Made by a program: the position numbers and the translations under genes
In this document: piece by piece, positions 42,732-50,579 of the stretch
Layout of the letters: every line of letters begins with the position of its first letter
Position numbering within the stretch: the first letter of the stretch is position 1
Notes under the pieces: model-generated
Databases searched by the model: none
The model's input: only the letters and a program-made list of their open reading frames with translations
Told to the model about the DNA's origin: nothing
Source: Candidatus Siliceabacter maunaloa
GTDB lineage: Bacteria > Actinomycetota > Thermoleophilia > Solirubrobacterales > Solirubrobacteraceae
Reading direction: 5' to 3'
Length of the DNA stretch: 64,000 nt
NCBI GenBank assembly: GCA_024330185.1
Contig: JANDLV010000017.1
Span: forward strand, 1-64,000

Positions 42732-42757
42732 GGGGCTCACCGCGCCGCGCGCTGGGA

Positions 42758-42763
42758 TAGAGT
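42758..42763 (+). promoter_or_regulatory. leaderless minus-10 box TAGAGT of the cytochrome c gene
   Basis: TAGAGT ends 9 bases before the ATG at 42773. Confidence 0.55.
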
Positions 42764-42772
42764 CCGCGGCGC

Positions 42773-43507
42773 ATGTGGAGAGGTGTCCGGGCACTGCGTG
42801 GGGGAGTCGTGGCGGCCTGCCTGCTGGCCGTTTCGATCGCGATCGGGGCGTGCGGCAGCGAAGACACCGACCTGGTGGCCGGGAAGGAGGCGTTCCTGGA
42901 GGGCTGCGCGTCCTGTCACACCATGGAGCGCGCCGGCTCGCAGAGCCAGATCGGGCCCAACCTCGACGCCGCCTTCCAGCGCGCGCTGATCGACGGCTTC
43001 GGCCGTGAGGGGATTCAGGGCGCGGTGCACGAGCAGATCCTCAACCCGGCCAAGGTTCCGCCGGACAGCCCGGCCTACATGCCCCCCGAGATCTTCACGG
43101 GCCAGAAGGCCCGTAATGTCGCCGCCTACGTGGCCTTCGCCGTGGCCAACGCCGGCGAGGACCAGGGGCTGCTGGCCGAGGCCGGACGCAGCGACGCCGA
43201 GCCCGGCACCGGCGAGTTCGTGTTCCTCGAGGGCGGCGAGGGTGGCGCGCAGTCCTGCGGCCAGTGCCACACCCTCGAGGCTGCCGGCACGTCGGCGACC
43301 ATCGGCCCCGAGCTGGACTCCTACCTCCAGGGCGCCAGTGAGGAGGAGTTGCGCACCGCCATCACCGACCCCGAGTCGGAGCTCGCGGCCGGCTTCGAGG
43401 GCGGCATCATGCCCGCCGACTACGGCGAGTCGCTCAGCGAGGAGGAGCTCGACATGCTGATCGAGTACCTGCTCGAGGCCGGCGGCGGTGCCGGCGACGG
43501 CGGCTGA
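42773..43507 (+). CDS. dihaem cytochrome c lipoprotein
   Basis: 244 residues. Lipobox IGAC (Cys27) after a hydrophobic signal; two haem c sites, CASCH at 45-49 and CGQCH at 162-166, each in a cytochrome-c-like domain with candidate axial Met in YMPPEIF (about 103) and GGIMPADY (about 216). Two domains probably arose by duplication. Membrane-tethered and facing outward, it is a candidate electron donor to the oxidases encoded just downstream on the other strand. No bc1-type complex genes are visible. Confidence 0.88.
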   Translation: MWRGVRALRGGVVAACLLAVSIAIGACGSEDTDLVAGKEAFLEGCASCHTMERAGSQSQIGPNLDAAFQRALIDGFGREGIQGAVHEQILNPAKVPPDSPAYMPPEIFTGQKARNVAAYVAFAVANAGEDQGLLAEAGRSDAEPGTGEFVFLEGGEGGAQSCGQCHTLEAAGTSATIGPELDSYLQGASEEELRTAITDPESELAAGFEGGIMPADYGESLSEEELDMLIEYLLEAGGGAGDGG

Positions 43508-43581
43508 TCGCAGCCAGCGCCCGCCGCCCGGCGGTCTTGGGCTGCCCTCGGCTCGAGCCGTCCGGCGGTCCCGGGCTGCGC

Positions 43582-44169
43582 TCAGCTCGCGGGATAGAGA
43601 TCGAGGGCATGCTCGGAGATCGCGGTGCCCTGCGAGACCTCCCACCCCCCGGTGCCGTAGCGCTCGAAGGCCAGTCGTCGGTCGCCGGCCACGTACTCGG
43701 CGTACTCCATCGCGCCCTTGCCGCCGGGGCCGTCGCGCTCCTCGGTGCGGTACGCGGCGCGGCCCTGCTCGTCACGCCGGTAGGTCGTGCCGTCGTGCTC
43801 GAGCTGCGTGGCGCCCGGCTCCAGCGCGGCGCCGGACAGCCGCTCGTAGGCCGTCACTTGCAGGCCTTCGTCGTCCTCCACCGACAGCCACAACCGCCGC
43901 CCGTCGACCTCGTCCTCGAGCAGGTGCTCGTCCCAGGTGAAGCCCTCCTCCTCGAAGCGCAGCGTCCGGTCGACGACGAAGTCGGTGCCGTCGTAGTTGA
44001 CGACGTCGCCCGGGCCGAGCCGGCGCACGTCGCCGTGCAGCGCCCGCTGCTCGTCGCCGGCCGACGGCGCAGGCAGCGAACGATCGCCGCCGCCGCCCCG
44101 ATTGCGCAGGGCGACCGTGATGCCGATCGCCGCGATGACGAGGATGGCGATGACGGCGAGAGCCTCCAT
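43582..44169 (-). CDS. DUF4178 membrane-anchored protein
   Basis: 195 residues: one N-terminal helix (ALAVIAILVIAAIGITVAL) and then a DUF4178 beta domain (RRLGPGDVVNYDGTDFVVDRTL, WDEHLLEDEVDGRRLWLSVEDDEGLQVTAYERL, ATQLEHDGTTYRRDEQGRA). A TAGAGT box (44180-44185, minus) is 10 bases from the ATG and overlaps the stop of the preceding 42-residue gene. Unknown function; it is last in the direction of the A2-type oxidase operon. Confidence 0.78.
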   Translation of the reverse strand: MEALAVIAILVIAAIGITVALRNRGGGGDRSLPAPSAGDEQRALHGDVRRLGPGDVVNYDGTDFVVDRTLRFEEEGFTWDEHLLEDEVDGRRLWLSVEDDEGLQVTAYERLSGAALEPGATQLEHDGTTYRRDEQGRAAYRTEERDGPGGKGAMEYAEYVAGDRRLAFERYGTGGWEVSQGTAISEHALDLYPAS

Positions 44170-44182
44170 GCCCCAGGTGACT

Positions 44183-44311
44183 CTAGAGCAATGCGCGAAG
44201 GACGAGGACCGCGACGACCAGCACGACGATGGCAACGACGGCACGGACCAGCAGGCCGAAGGCGGCCTGCTCAGAGCGCAGCGGGTTGCGCACGCCGAAC
44301 GCCTGCCTCAC
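44183..44311 (-). CDS. 42-residue single-span protein in the oxidase operon
   Basis: The GTG overlaps the coxC stop (TAGTG), so it is translationally coupled. RQAFGVRNPLRSEQAAFGLLVRAVVAIVVLVVAVLVLRALL: a short cytosolic head and one strongly hydrophobic helix. Size and position suit a small accessory subunit of cytochrome oxidase. No named family. Confidence 0.65.
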   Translation of the reverse strand: MRQAFGVRNPLRSEQAAFGLLVRAVVAIVVLVVAVLVLRALL

Positions 44312-44937
44312 TACAGGATGTAGATCGTCGCGTAGACCACGATCCACATCACGTCGACGAAGTGCCAGTAGATGCCCGGGATCTCGACCCCCGCGTGCTC
44401 CTTGGCGGAGTAGTGGCCGCGGAAGGCCCGGATGGTCACGGACAGGAGCAGCAGCAGGCCGATGGCCACGTGCGCCCCGTGCAGGCCCGTCAGGCCGTAG
44501 AAGATCGTGCCCTGCGCGTGGTCCTGGGGCGCGAAGCCGACGTGGACGTACTCGTTGATCTGCACGAACAGGAAGGTCGCTCCCAGGAGCGTGGTGAGCA
44601 GGATGCCCGCCCTGAAGCCGTTGCGGTCCTCGTTCTTGATCGACACCAGGGCCCAGTGCAGGGTCAGCGAGGAGCTGAGCAGGATCGCCGTGTTGACGCC
44701 CGCGATGGCCACCGGCAGCTCGGTGCCGGCCGCCGGCCACTCCGCCCCCTGCACCACACGGATGAAGAAGTAGGCGGTGAAGAAGGCCCCGAAGACCATG
44801 ACCTCGCTGATGATGAACAGCAGCATCCCCAGCATCTGGGGATCGACCCGCGAGCTGCGGTTCGCGGGCGGCGGCCCGTGGTGGTGGCCTGCGTCGTCGT
44901 GGTCGTGGTCGTGGGCGAGGGCGCCGGCGGCTTCCAT
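44311..44937 (-). CDS. coxC: cytochrome c oxidase subunit III
   Basis: 208 residues, about five helices. A His/Asp-rich N-terminus (HDHDHDDAGHHHG) precedes the core: LGMLLFIISEVMVFGAFFTAYFFIR, ILLSSSLTLHWAL, NEYVHVGFAPQDHAQGTIFYGLTGLHGAHVAIG and YWHFVDVMWIVVYATIYI. It is the only subunit III gene in the window. It lies 5 bases after the tandem-repeat stress-type gene. Confidence 0.93.
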   Translation of the reverse strand: MEAAGALAHDHDHDDAGHHHGPPPANRSSRVDPQMLGMLLFIISEVMVFGAFFTAYFFIRVVQGAEWPAAGTELPVAIAGVNTAILLSSSLTLHWALVSIKNEDRNGFRAGILLTTLLGATFLFVQINEYVHVGFAPQDHAQGTIFYGLTGLHGAHVAIGLLLLLSVTIRAFRGHYSAKEHAGVEIPGIYWHFVDVMWIVVYATIYIL

Positions 44938-44942
44938 GGGTG

Positions 44943-45770
44943 TTAGACCTTGGCGGTCTCGGAGGCCATGACGTGGTCGACGGTGAGGTTCGACACCTTG
45001 CGCACGCGCTCCACCAGATCGGCGCGCAGCCAGCCCGAGCTGACCTGGCCGAGGGTGGAGATCACGATCTCGTCGACCTTGTAGAACTGGAGTGCGTTCA
45101 TGGTGGCGTCATAGGGATCGGGGTCGCCGATCATGCCCGCGGCCAGCATCCCGGCCCCGCGCAGGCGCTCGAGCGCGGCGTGCAGGTGCTTGCGTGCCTG
45201 CGCCGCGGCCCCGCCCTCCTTGCCGGCCTGGGGCACCACGACGATGAATGAGCGCGCTGGATCACCCTCGGCCTTGGCGCGCAGCTTGGCCAGCAGCTCA
45301 TCGCTGTCCGCGGTCTTGTTGGCGACCACCAGCGTCACGGTGTAGGGCAGGCCCTCGCGCTCGATGTCGGTGACCACATGCTCCACAGGCACATCCGTCT
45401 CCCCGCGGATGCGCTCCACGAGGTCGCGGCGCAGCCAGCCCGAGCTGGTCAGCGGGTGGGTGGAGACGATCACCTCGTCGGGGCGCACGTCGGCGATGGC
45501 GTCCATCGTCGCCGTGAACGGGTCGGGATCGCCGACCTCGCCGGTGCCCCGGATCCCCTCGCCGGACCAGTAGCCCACCGCGAGGTCGACGCGCACCTGC
45601 GCGGCGTCGCGCACCGCCTCGTCGTAGATGATGTTGCCGTGCTTGGGCCGCGTGCGGGGCACGACGAGGTGGAAGTGGGCGTCACCCGCCTCGTGGCGCT
45701 TGAGCACCGCGTCGATGAGCGGGCGTCCGCCGATCGTCTCGTTGGCGACGACCAGGACCGTGTTGGGCAT
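44943..45770 (-). CDS. tandem-duplicated universal-stress-like protein
   Basis: 275 residues made of two homologous halves of about 135. Shared elements: LVVANET / LVVANKT, then VVP, GDPDPFTATMDAI / GDPDPYDATMNAL, DEVIVSTHP / DEIVISTLG, SSGWLRRDLVERIR / SSGWLRADLVERVR, and a VEHVV / VDHVM end. The Rossmann-like plan resembles UspA, but the ATP-binding GxxGxxxxxxxxGS motif is absent. AGGAGGAG precedes the ATG. Its place between ctaD and coxC suggests a regulatory or assembly role for the oxidase, as inference. Confidence 0.75.
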   Translation of the reverse strand: MPNTVLVVANETIGGRPLIDAVLKRHEAGDAHFHLVVPRTRPKHGNIIYDEAVRDAAQVRVDLAVGYWSGEGIRGTGEVGDPDPFTATMDAIADVRPDEVIVSTHPLTSSGWLRRDLVERIRGETDVPVEHVVTDIEREGLPYTVTLVVANKTADSDELLAKLRAKAEGDPARSFIVVVPQAGKEGGAAAQARKHLHAALERLRGAGMLAAGMIGDPDPYDATMNALQFYKVDEIVISTLGQVSSGWLRADLVERVRKVSNLTVDHVMASETAKV

Positions 45771-45785
45771 CGGCGTCTCCTCCTG

Positions 45786-47675
45786 CTACTGCGCCACGCT
45801 GGGCGTCGTGGGTTTGGGCGGCGCGACCTCGGCCCCGCCGTCCTTGAACACGCCGTGCACCGCGCCCGGGACCCCGTACTCGTAGGGGCCGCCGACCACG
45901 GTGGGCACGGCGTCGAAGTTGAAGATCGGCGGGGGCGAGGAGACCTGCCACTCCAGCGTCAGCGCCCGCCACGGGTTGGCCGGCGCACGGGGACCGCCCA
46001 CCCAGCTCGACACCATGTTGTAGACGAAGACCAGCGTGCTGAGGCCCAGCACGAAGGACGCCAGCGAGATGATCAGGTTCCAGTTGGCGAACTGCTCGGC
46101 GTAGTCGCTGACCCGGCGCGGCATGCCCTGCACGCCGACGATGTGCATGGGGGCGAAGGTGATGTTGAAGGCCACGAAGGTCACCCAGAAGTGCAGGCGT
46201 CCCAGGGTCTCGTCGTACATCCGCCCCGTCATCTTGGGAAACCAGTAGTAGACGCCCGCGTAGACGGTGAACAGCGAGCCGCCGAACAGGACGTAGTGGA
46301 GGTGGGCGACGATGAAGTAGCTGTCGCTGACGTGGATGACGAAGGGCAGCATGGCCAGCGCCACGCCCGAGATGCCGCCCAGGGTGAACATGGTCAAGAA
46401 GCCCAGGGCGAAGAGCATCGGCGTGTCGACGTGCAGCACGCCCCGCCACAGCGTGGCCAGCCAGGAGAAGATCTTGATGCCGGTGGGCACGGCGATGATC
46501 GCCGTAGTGACCATCATCGGGATGCGGATCCAGTCCTGCATGCCCGAGGTGAACATGTGGTGTGCCCAGACGGTGAAGCCCAGCACGACGATGGCCAGCA
46601 GCGAGAACGCCATCATGCGGTATCCGAAGATGGGCTTTCGGGACTTCACCGCGATGATCTCGCTCACGATGCCAAAGCCCGGCAGCATCATGATGTAGAC
46701 CGCCGGGTGGGAGTAGAACCAGAAGACGTGCTGGTACATCAGCACGTCGCCGTTGGCACCCGCCTGAAAGAAGTTGAAGCCCAGCGCGTAGTCGAGCAGG
46801 ACGAAGAACTGCGACGCGGCGATGAACGGCGTGGCGATGACCACCAGCAGGGAGGTGGAGAAGTTGGCCCACACCAGCAGCGGCATGCGGAAGAAGCTCA
46901 TGCCGGGCGCACGCATGGTGATGATGGTCACCAGGAAGTTCAGTGCCGTGGCGATGGACGACGCGCCCGCGAACTGCACGCCGATGGTGAAGAACATCTG
47001 GCCCACGGGCTGGGTCGTGGACAGCGGGGCGTAGGCCGTCCAGCCCGAGGCGAACGGGCCGACCAGGAACGAGGCCAGCATCATCACGCCGGCCACCGGA
47101 AGCATCCAGTACGACAGGGCGTTGAGGCGCGGGAAGGCCATGTCCGGCGCGCCGATCATCAGCGGCAGCACGTAGTTGGCCAGGCCCGCGAAGACCGGGA
47201 TGATGAACAGGAAGATCAGCAGCGCCGCATGGACGCTGAACAGGCCGTTGAACGTCTGCCCGTCCACGAGCTGGGACCCGGGCTGGGCGAGCTCCGCGCG
47301 CATGAGCATGGCGACCGCGCCGCCGATGAACATGAAGGAGAACGAGGTGACGACGTACTGGATCCCGATGACCTTGTGGTCGGTGTTGATCGCGAAGTAG
47401 CTGCGCCACGAGGTCGCCCCGTGCTGGGAGTGGTCGTCGGGCCGCGTCGGACGCCCCGCGGCCCAGTGGAACCAGGTGTCGAACGCCCCCAGGCCCCCGA
47501 GGAAGAACAGCGGAACGGCCAGCAGCGACACCAGCAGCCAGGAGCGCCCGTCGACCACGGGGTCCAGGCCGTAGCCCAGCCGCGCGACGGTGATCAGGGC
47601 CAGGGAGAACAGGACGCCCAGTCCGACGTAGAGGACGGCCCGGTACCAGCCGGGCGCGCGCAGCTTCATCGTCAT
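45786..47675 (-). CDS. ctaD: cytochrome c oxidase subunit I, A2-type (YSHPAV)
   Basis: Haem-copper oxidase catalytic subunit of 629 residues. AGGAGG lies 8 bases before ATG 47675. SYFAINTDHKVIGIQY starts the core; the proton-channel helix reads MYQHVFWFYSHPAVYIMMLPGFG, so the usual channel glutamate (GHPEV) is replaced by YS, the hallmark of A2-type oxidases. Haem and copper ligands are in WAHHMFTSG and FIVAHLHYVLFG. Two extra N-terminal helices (about 10-60) precede the core. Operon: coxB, ctaD, stress-like gene, coxC, small subunit. Confidence 0.94.
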   Translation of the reverse strand: MTMKLRAPGWYRAVLYVGLGVLFSLALITVARLGYGLDPVVDGRSWLLVSLLAVPLFFLGGLGAFDTWFHWAAGRPTRPDDHSQHGATSWRSYFAINTDHKVIGIQYVVTSFSFMFIGGAVAMLMRAELAQPGSQLVDGQTFNGLFSVHAALLIFLFIIPVFAGLANYVLPLMIGAPDMAFPRLNALSYWMLPVAGVMMLASFLVGPFASGWTAYAPLSTTQPVGQMFFTIGVQFAGASSIATALNFLVTIITMRAPGMSFFRMPLLVWANFSTSLLVVIATPFIAASQFFVLLDYALGFNFFQAGANGDVLMYQHVFWFYSHPAVYIMMLPGFGIVSEIIAVKSRKPIFGYRMMAFSLLAIVVLGFTVWAHHMFTSGMQDWIRIPMMVTTAIIAVPTGIKIFSWLATLWRGVLHVDTPMLFALGFLTMFTLGGISGVALAMLPFVIHVSDSYFIVAHLHYVLFGGSLFTVYAGVYYWFPKMTGRMYDETLGRLHFWVTFVAFNITFAPMHIVGVQGMPRRVSDYAEQFANWNLIISLASFVLGLSTLVFVYNMVSSWVGGPRAPANPWRALTLEWQVSSPPPIFNFDAVPTVVGGPYEYGVPGAVHGVFKDGGAEVAPPKPTTPSVAQ

Positions 47676-47688
47676 CGTGCCTGCCTCC

Positions 47689-48501
47689 TCATCCCGCGGA
47701 CTCTGGGGCGGCGGCCTCGCCGCCCTCCTCTTCACCCGCGGGTGCGCCGCCGCCACCCGCGGCCTTCACCTGCTCGGCCATCCAGGCGTCGAAGTCCTGC
47801 CGCGTCAGCACGTTGGCGTTCTGGCGCATGAAGGCGTGGCCCAGCCCGCACAGCTCCGCGCAGACGACGGGGTAGGTCCCCAGCCGGTTGGGCGTCACCC
47901 GTAGCTGGGTCGTGAGGCCGGGCACGGCGTCGCGCTTCATCCGGAAGGCGGGCACCCAGAAGGAGTGGATCACGTCCAGCGCCGTGATGTCGAAGAGCAC
48001 CGGCTCGTCCTCGACCAGGTAGAGCTCCTCCGAGCGGATCGGATCGCCGCCCATGGGGTTGGGGTACTCGAACGACCAGGCGTACTGCTGCGCGATGACC
48101 TGGATGCGCTGCTCGTCGGCCTGGGCCTCCTCGATGTCCTGCAGGGCCAGGAAGGCGTACGTGCACAGCGCGACCAGCATGATCGCCGGCACCGCCGTCC
48201 ACACGATCTCCAGACGCGTGTTGCCGTGGATCGGCGGCCCGTCCTCATCCTCCTCGCCGGGGCGCACACGGAAGCGCCAGACGCAGAAGCCGATCACCGC
48301 GGTGACCAGGACGAAGATCGGCACCGAGGTGATGATCAGCACGTTGTAGAGGGTGTCGATGGTCGAGGCCTGGGTGGAGGCCTGGGACGGGAACCATTCG
48401 ATGAGCAGCCCCAGCGCCACCCCGAGCGCGGACGCGACCACGGCGATCGCGGCCATCTGCATCAGGGGTCGGCGTCCGCCGCCTCGGCTCTCCTGGGCCA
48501 T
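47689..48501 (-). CDS. coxB: cytochrome c oxidase subunit II (A2-type operon)
   Basis: 270 residues: two helices (ALGVALGLLIEWF and VLIITSVPIFVLVTAVIGF), an acidic loop, and a CuA cupredoxin domain with AQQYAWSFEYP, DVIHSFWVPAF and the copper site VVCAELCGLGHAFM. A leaderless start is indicated by TAGGAT (48511-48516, minus), 9 bases from the ATG. The C-terminus is a Gly/Glu/Ala-rich tail, with no fused cytochrome c domain. Confidence 0.93.
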   Translation of the reverse strand: MAQESRGGGRRPLMQMAAIAVVASALGVALGLLIEWFPSQASTQASTIDTLYNVLIITSVPIFVLVTAVIGFCVWRFRVRPGEEDEDGPPIHGNTRLEIVWTAVPAIMLVALCTYAFLALQDIEEAQADEQRIQVIAQQYAWSFEYPNPMGGDPIRSEELYLVEDEPVLFDITALDVIHSFWVPAFRMKRDAVPGLTTQLRVTPNRLGTYPVVCAELCGLGHAFMRQNANVLTRQDFDAWMAEQVKAAGGGGAPAGEEEGGEAAAPESAG

Positions 48502-48510
48502 GGACGGCGC

Positions 48511-48516
48511 ATCCTA
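48511..48516 (-). promoter_or_regulatory. leaderless minus-10 box TAGGAT of the A2-type oxidase operon
   Basis: TAGGAT on the minus strand, 9 bases before the coxB ATG at 48501; identical to the box before the A1-type operon at 53272-53277. Confidence 0.6.
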
Positions 48517-48617
48517 AGTGACCGTCGCGACGGCTCGCAATCAGCCCTCGCGGCCGGGCGCGCGCGCAGGCGTCCGCGACCGGCCCTGCGGCGACCGCCC
48601 GGCATCGGGATGGAGGC

Positions 48618-49028
48618 TCAGGCGGCGGTGGGAATGCGGCGCAGCGCCGGCGTGGCGGACTGCCCGCGATGGCGTGGCGTCGCGCGGAAGTCCGAGGGAC
48701 TGGCGCCGTGGTGGCGGCGGAACGCCTTGGCGAACTGGGCCGGCTGGCGGTAGCCGACACGGTTGGCCACCTGGCGCACCGTCAGGCCGTTGTGATTCAG
48801 CAGCTCGGCGGCGCGCTCCATGCGCACAGCCGTGAGGTGCTCGCGGAACGTCGTGCGACCGATCTCCGCGTAGGCGCGCTGCAGCTGGCGGCGCGACGAG
48901 GCCACGCGGCGCGCGATGTCGTCGAGCGAGACCTCGGCGGCGAAGTCGTGCTCCACGATCGCCACGGCGTCGTGGAACAGGCTGGTCCGGTGGCGGACGG
49001 TGGCGGGGCGCTGGAGGGGCATTTGCAT
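48618..49028 (-). CDS. AraC-family DNA-binding regulator, single domain
   Basis: 136 residues with little more than the double helix-turn-helix: VSLDDIARRVASSRRQLQRAYAEIGRTTF (HTH1) and LTVRQVANRVGYRQPAQFAKAFRRHHGASPSDFR (HTH2, the conserved AraC signature). No ligand-binding domain, as in SoxS/MarA-sized members. The ATG at 49028 was chosen since the upstream extension is not coding-like. It sits between the two oxidase operons and could regulate either; no binding site is identified. Confidence 0.85.
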   Translation of the reverse strand: MQMPLQRPATVRHRTSLFHDAVAIVEHDFAAEVSLDDIARRVASSRRQLQRAYAEIGRTTFREHLTAVRMERAAELLNHNGLTVRQVANRVGYRQPAQFAKAFRRHHGASPSDFRATPRHRGQSATPALRRIPTAA

Positions 49029-49242
49029 TGAATACGAACGGGTCGCCGCAGCAGGATGAGGCGAGCCTCGACACGGCGTCAACCCGGCGCGTAGACGCTA
49101 GGGTTTCAGCTCAGCGGCGCGGACCTCGCCGCCGCTGCCGGTCGCCGACGGAGCGGGGCCGTACTGACGTACTGTCCCCGCTCGCCGGCGAGGGCAGCGA
49201 CGACGATGCCTGGCGCGATGCCCTGGTGCGGTGGCGCGAGCG

Positions 49243-49473
49243 CTAGTGGCGATGTTCGAGTGGTAGATCCGCCATCTCGCGACGCGCGTCGCGGATCCAG
49301 AGGATCACCGCCCACAGGATCACGATCAGGCCGACCCAGATCAGCAGGGTGAACGTGGTCAGGCCCAGCAGCGCGAGCGTGACGCCCACGGTCACCGCGA
49401 TGGGCTGGAGGCTGCCGCCGGGGAGGTGGATCTCCTCCCCCGCGGGCGGGATGTCGCGTTCGACACGGCTCAC
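49243..49473 (-). CDS. cytochrome oxidase subunit IV-like small membrane protein
   Basis: 76 residues with two helices (PIAVTVGVTLALLGLTTFTLL and VGLIVILWAVILWIRD). The cytosolic N-terminus GEEIHLPGGSLQPI resembles the short EIHLPxPSxxP stretch in actinobacterial small oxidase subunits. The GTG overlaps the stop of the 36-residue gene upstream. Likely part of the A1-type oxidase. Confidence 0.7.
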   Translation of the reverse strand: MSRVERDIPPAGEEIHLPGGSLQPIAVTVGVTLALLGLTTFTLLIWVGLIVILWAVILWIRDARREMADLPLEHRH

Positions 49474-49580
49474 GAGATGTAGATCGCGGCCGCGACGAAG
49501 GTCATGCCGAACATGAACATGCAGACGGCGCCGGCGATGAGCCCCGAGCGTAGGTTCTTGCGTGCGAGCTTGCGGTCCAT
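49470..49580 (-). CDS. 36-residue single-span protein in the oxidase operon
   Basis: MDRKLARKNLRSGLIAGAV, CMFMFGMTFVAAAIYIS: basic head and one helix. A TAGTCT box (49588-49593, minus) lies 7 bases before the ATG, and the stop overlaps the next gene's GTG. Probable tiny oxidase subunit; no named family. Confidence 0.65.
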   Translation of the reverse strand: MDRKLARKNLRSGLIAGAVCMFMFGMTFVAAAIYIS

Positions 49581-49643
49581 GAGGGCAAGACTACATCTGA
49601 GGGCCCGCCTCGGGCGGCCCCATCGCGGCCTTCGGCGCCCCTC

Positions 49644-50579
49644 CTACAGCCGCGCGTCGGCGACCATCGCGCCGAAGAGCAGGGCCAGGTAGGCGAGCGA
49701 GAACAGGTAGAGGCGCAGGGCGGCGCGCCTGTCGGGCCGACGGTACAGGGCCACCGCGCCGGCGATGAACAGGCCGCCCAGCACCAGCGAGGAGACCAGG
49801 TAGATCACTCCGAAGCCACCCGCGCAGAAGGGCAACTGGGTCACCGCGTAGAGCAGGATCGAGTACAGGAGGATCTGGCGGCGCGTCTCGCGCTCGCCGC
49901 GCACCACGGGCAGCATGGGAATGCCGACGCGTGCGTACTCGTCCTTCATGAGCAGGCTGAGCGCCCAGAAGTGCGGAGGCGTCCAGAAGAACACGATGGC
50001 GAACAGGTAGAGCGGGACACCGCCCAGGCCGCCGGTGACCGCGGCCCATCCGACGAGCGGCGGTACGGCGCCCGCCGCGCCGCCGATGACGATGTTCTGC
50101 GGCGTGCGGCGCTTGAGCCAGACGGTGTAGACGAACACGTAGCCCAGGAAGCCGCTCAGGGCCAGCGAGGCAGCCAGCAGGTTGACCGTGGTGCTCAGGA
50201 GCAGGAAGGACGCAGTGGCCAGCACCACCCCGAAGACCAGTGCGCTGCGCGGTGCGACGCGGCCCGAGGGGACGGGGCGATCGGCGGTGCGGGGCATGGC
50301 GGCATCGACGTCGCGGTCGTACCAGTGGTTGACCGCCCCGGCGCCGCCCGCGGCCAGGTAGCCGCCCAGCAGGGTGACCGCGATCAGCCAGAGCGGCGGG
50401 TCGCCGGCGACCAGCATCGTGGTCACCGTGGTGAGCAACAGCAGGAGCTGCACCCGCGGCTTGGTGAGCGCGAGGTAGTCGGCGAGGACCTGGCGGGCGC
50501 CACCCACCCCGAGGGGTACGGGCGCGCCGACCGCCGCCGCCTGCCCGGGGTGCCCGGCGGATCCCCGCCCGGCCCTCAT
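49644..50579 (-). CDS. ctaB: haem O synthase (protohaem IX farnesyltransferase)
   Basis: Attaches a farnesyl tail to haem B for the oxidase active site. 311 residues, about nine helices of the UbiA fold. LTKPRVQLLLLLTT near 42, the first Asp-rich motif NHWYDRDVDAAMPRTADRPVPSG, KRRTPQNIVIGGAAGAVPPL and the second motif KDEYARVGIPMLPVVRGE are intact. The ATG overlaps the ctaD stop (ATGA). Haem A synthase (ctaA) is not in the window. Confidence 0.93.
   Translation of the reverse strand: MRAGRGSAGHPGQAAAVGAPVPLGVGGARQVLADYLALTKPRVQLLLLLTTVTTMLVAGDPPLWLIAVTLLGGYLAAGGAGAVNHWYDRDVDAAMPRTADRPVPSGRVAPRSALVFGVVLATASFLLLSTTVNLLAASLALSGFLGYVFVYTVWLKRRTPQNIVIGGAAGAVPPLVGWAAVTGGLGGVPLYLFAIVFFWTPPHFWALSLLMKDEYARVGIPMLPVVRGERETRRQILLYSILLYAVTQLPFCAGGFGVIYLVSSLVLGGLFIAGAVALYRRPDRRAALRLYLFSLAYLALLFGAMVADARL

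Noticed and set aside
45378-47831. Plus-strand frame of more than 800 codons across the oxidase genes
   Set aside because: Antisense shadow of the stress-like gene and the A2-type ctaD; no motif.
49028-49246. 72-codon plus-strand frame between the AraC gene and the subunit IV-like gene
   Set aside because: Starts on top of the AraC start, mostly Arg/Ser-rich, no ribosome-binding site or TANNNT box; only the last 20 residues look protein-like.
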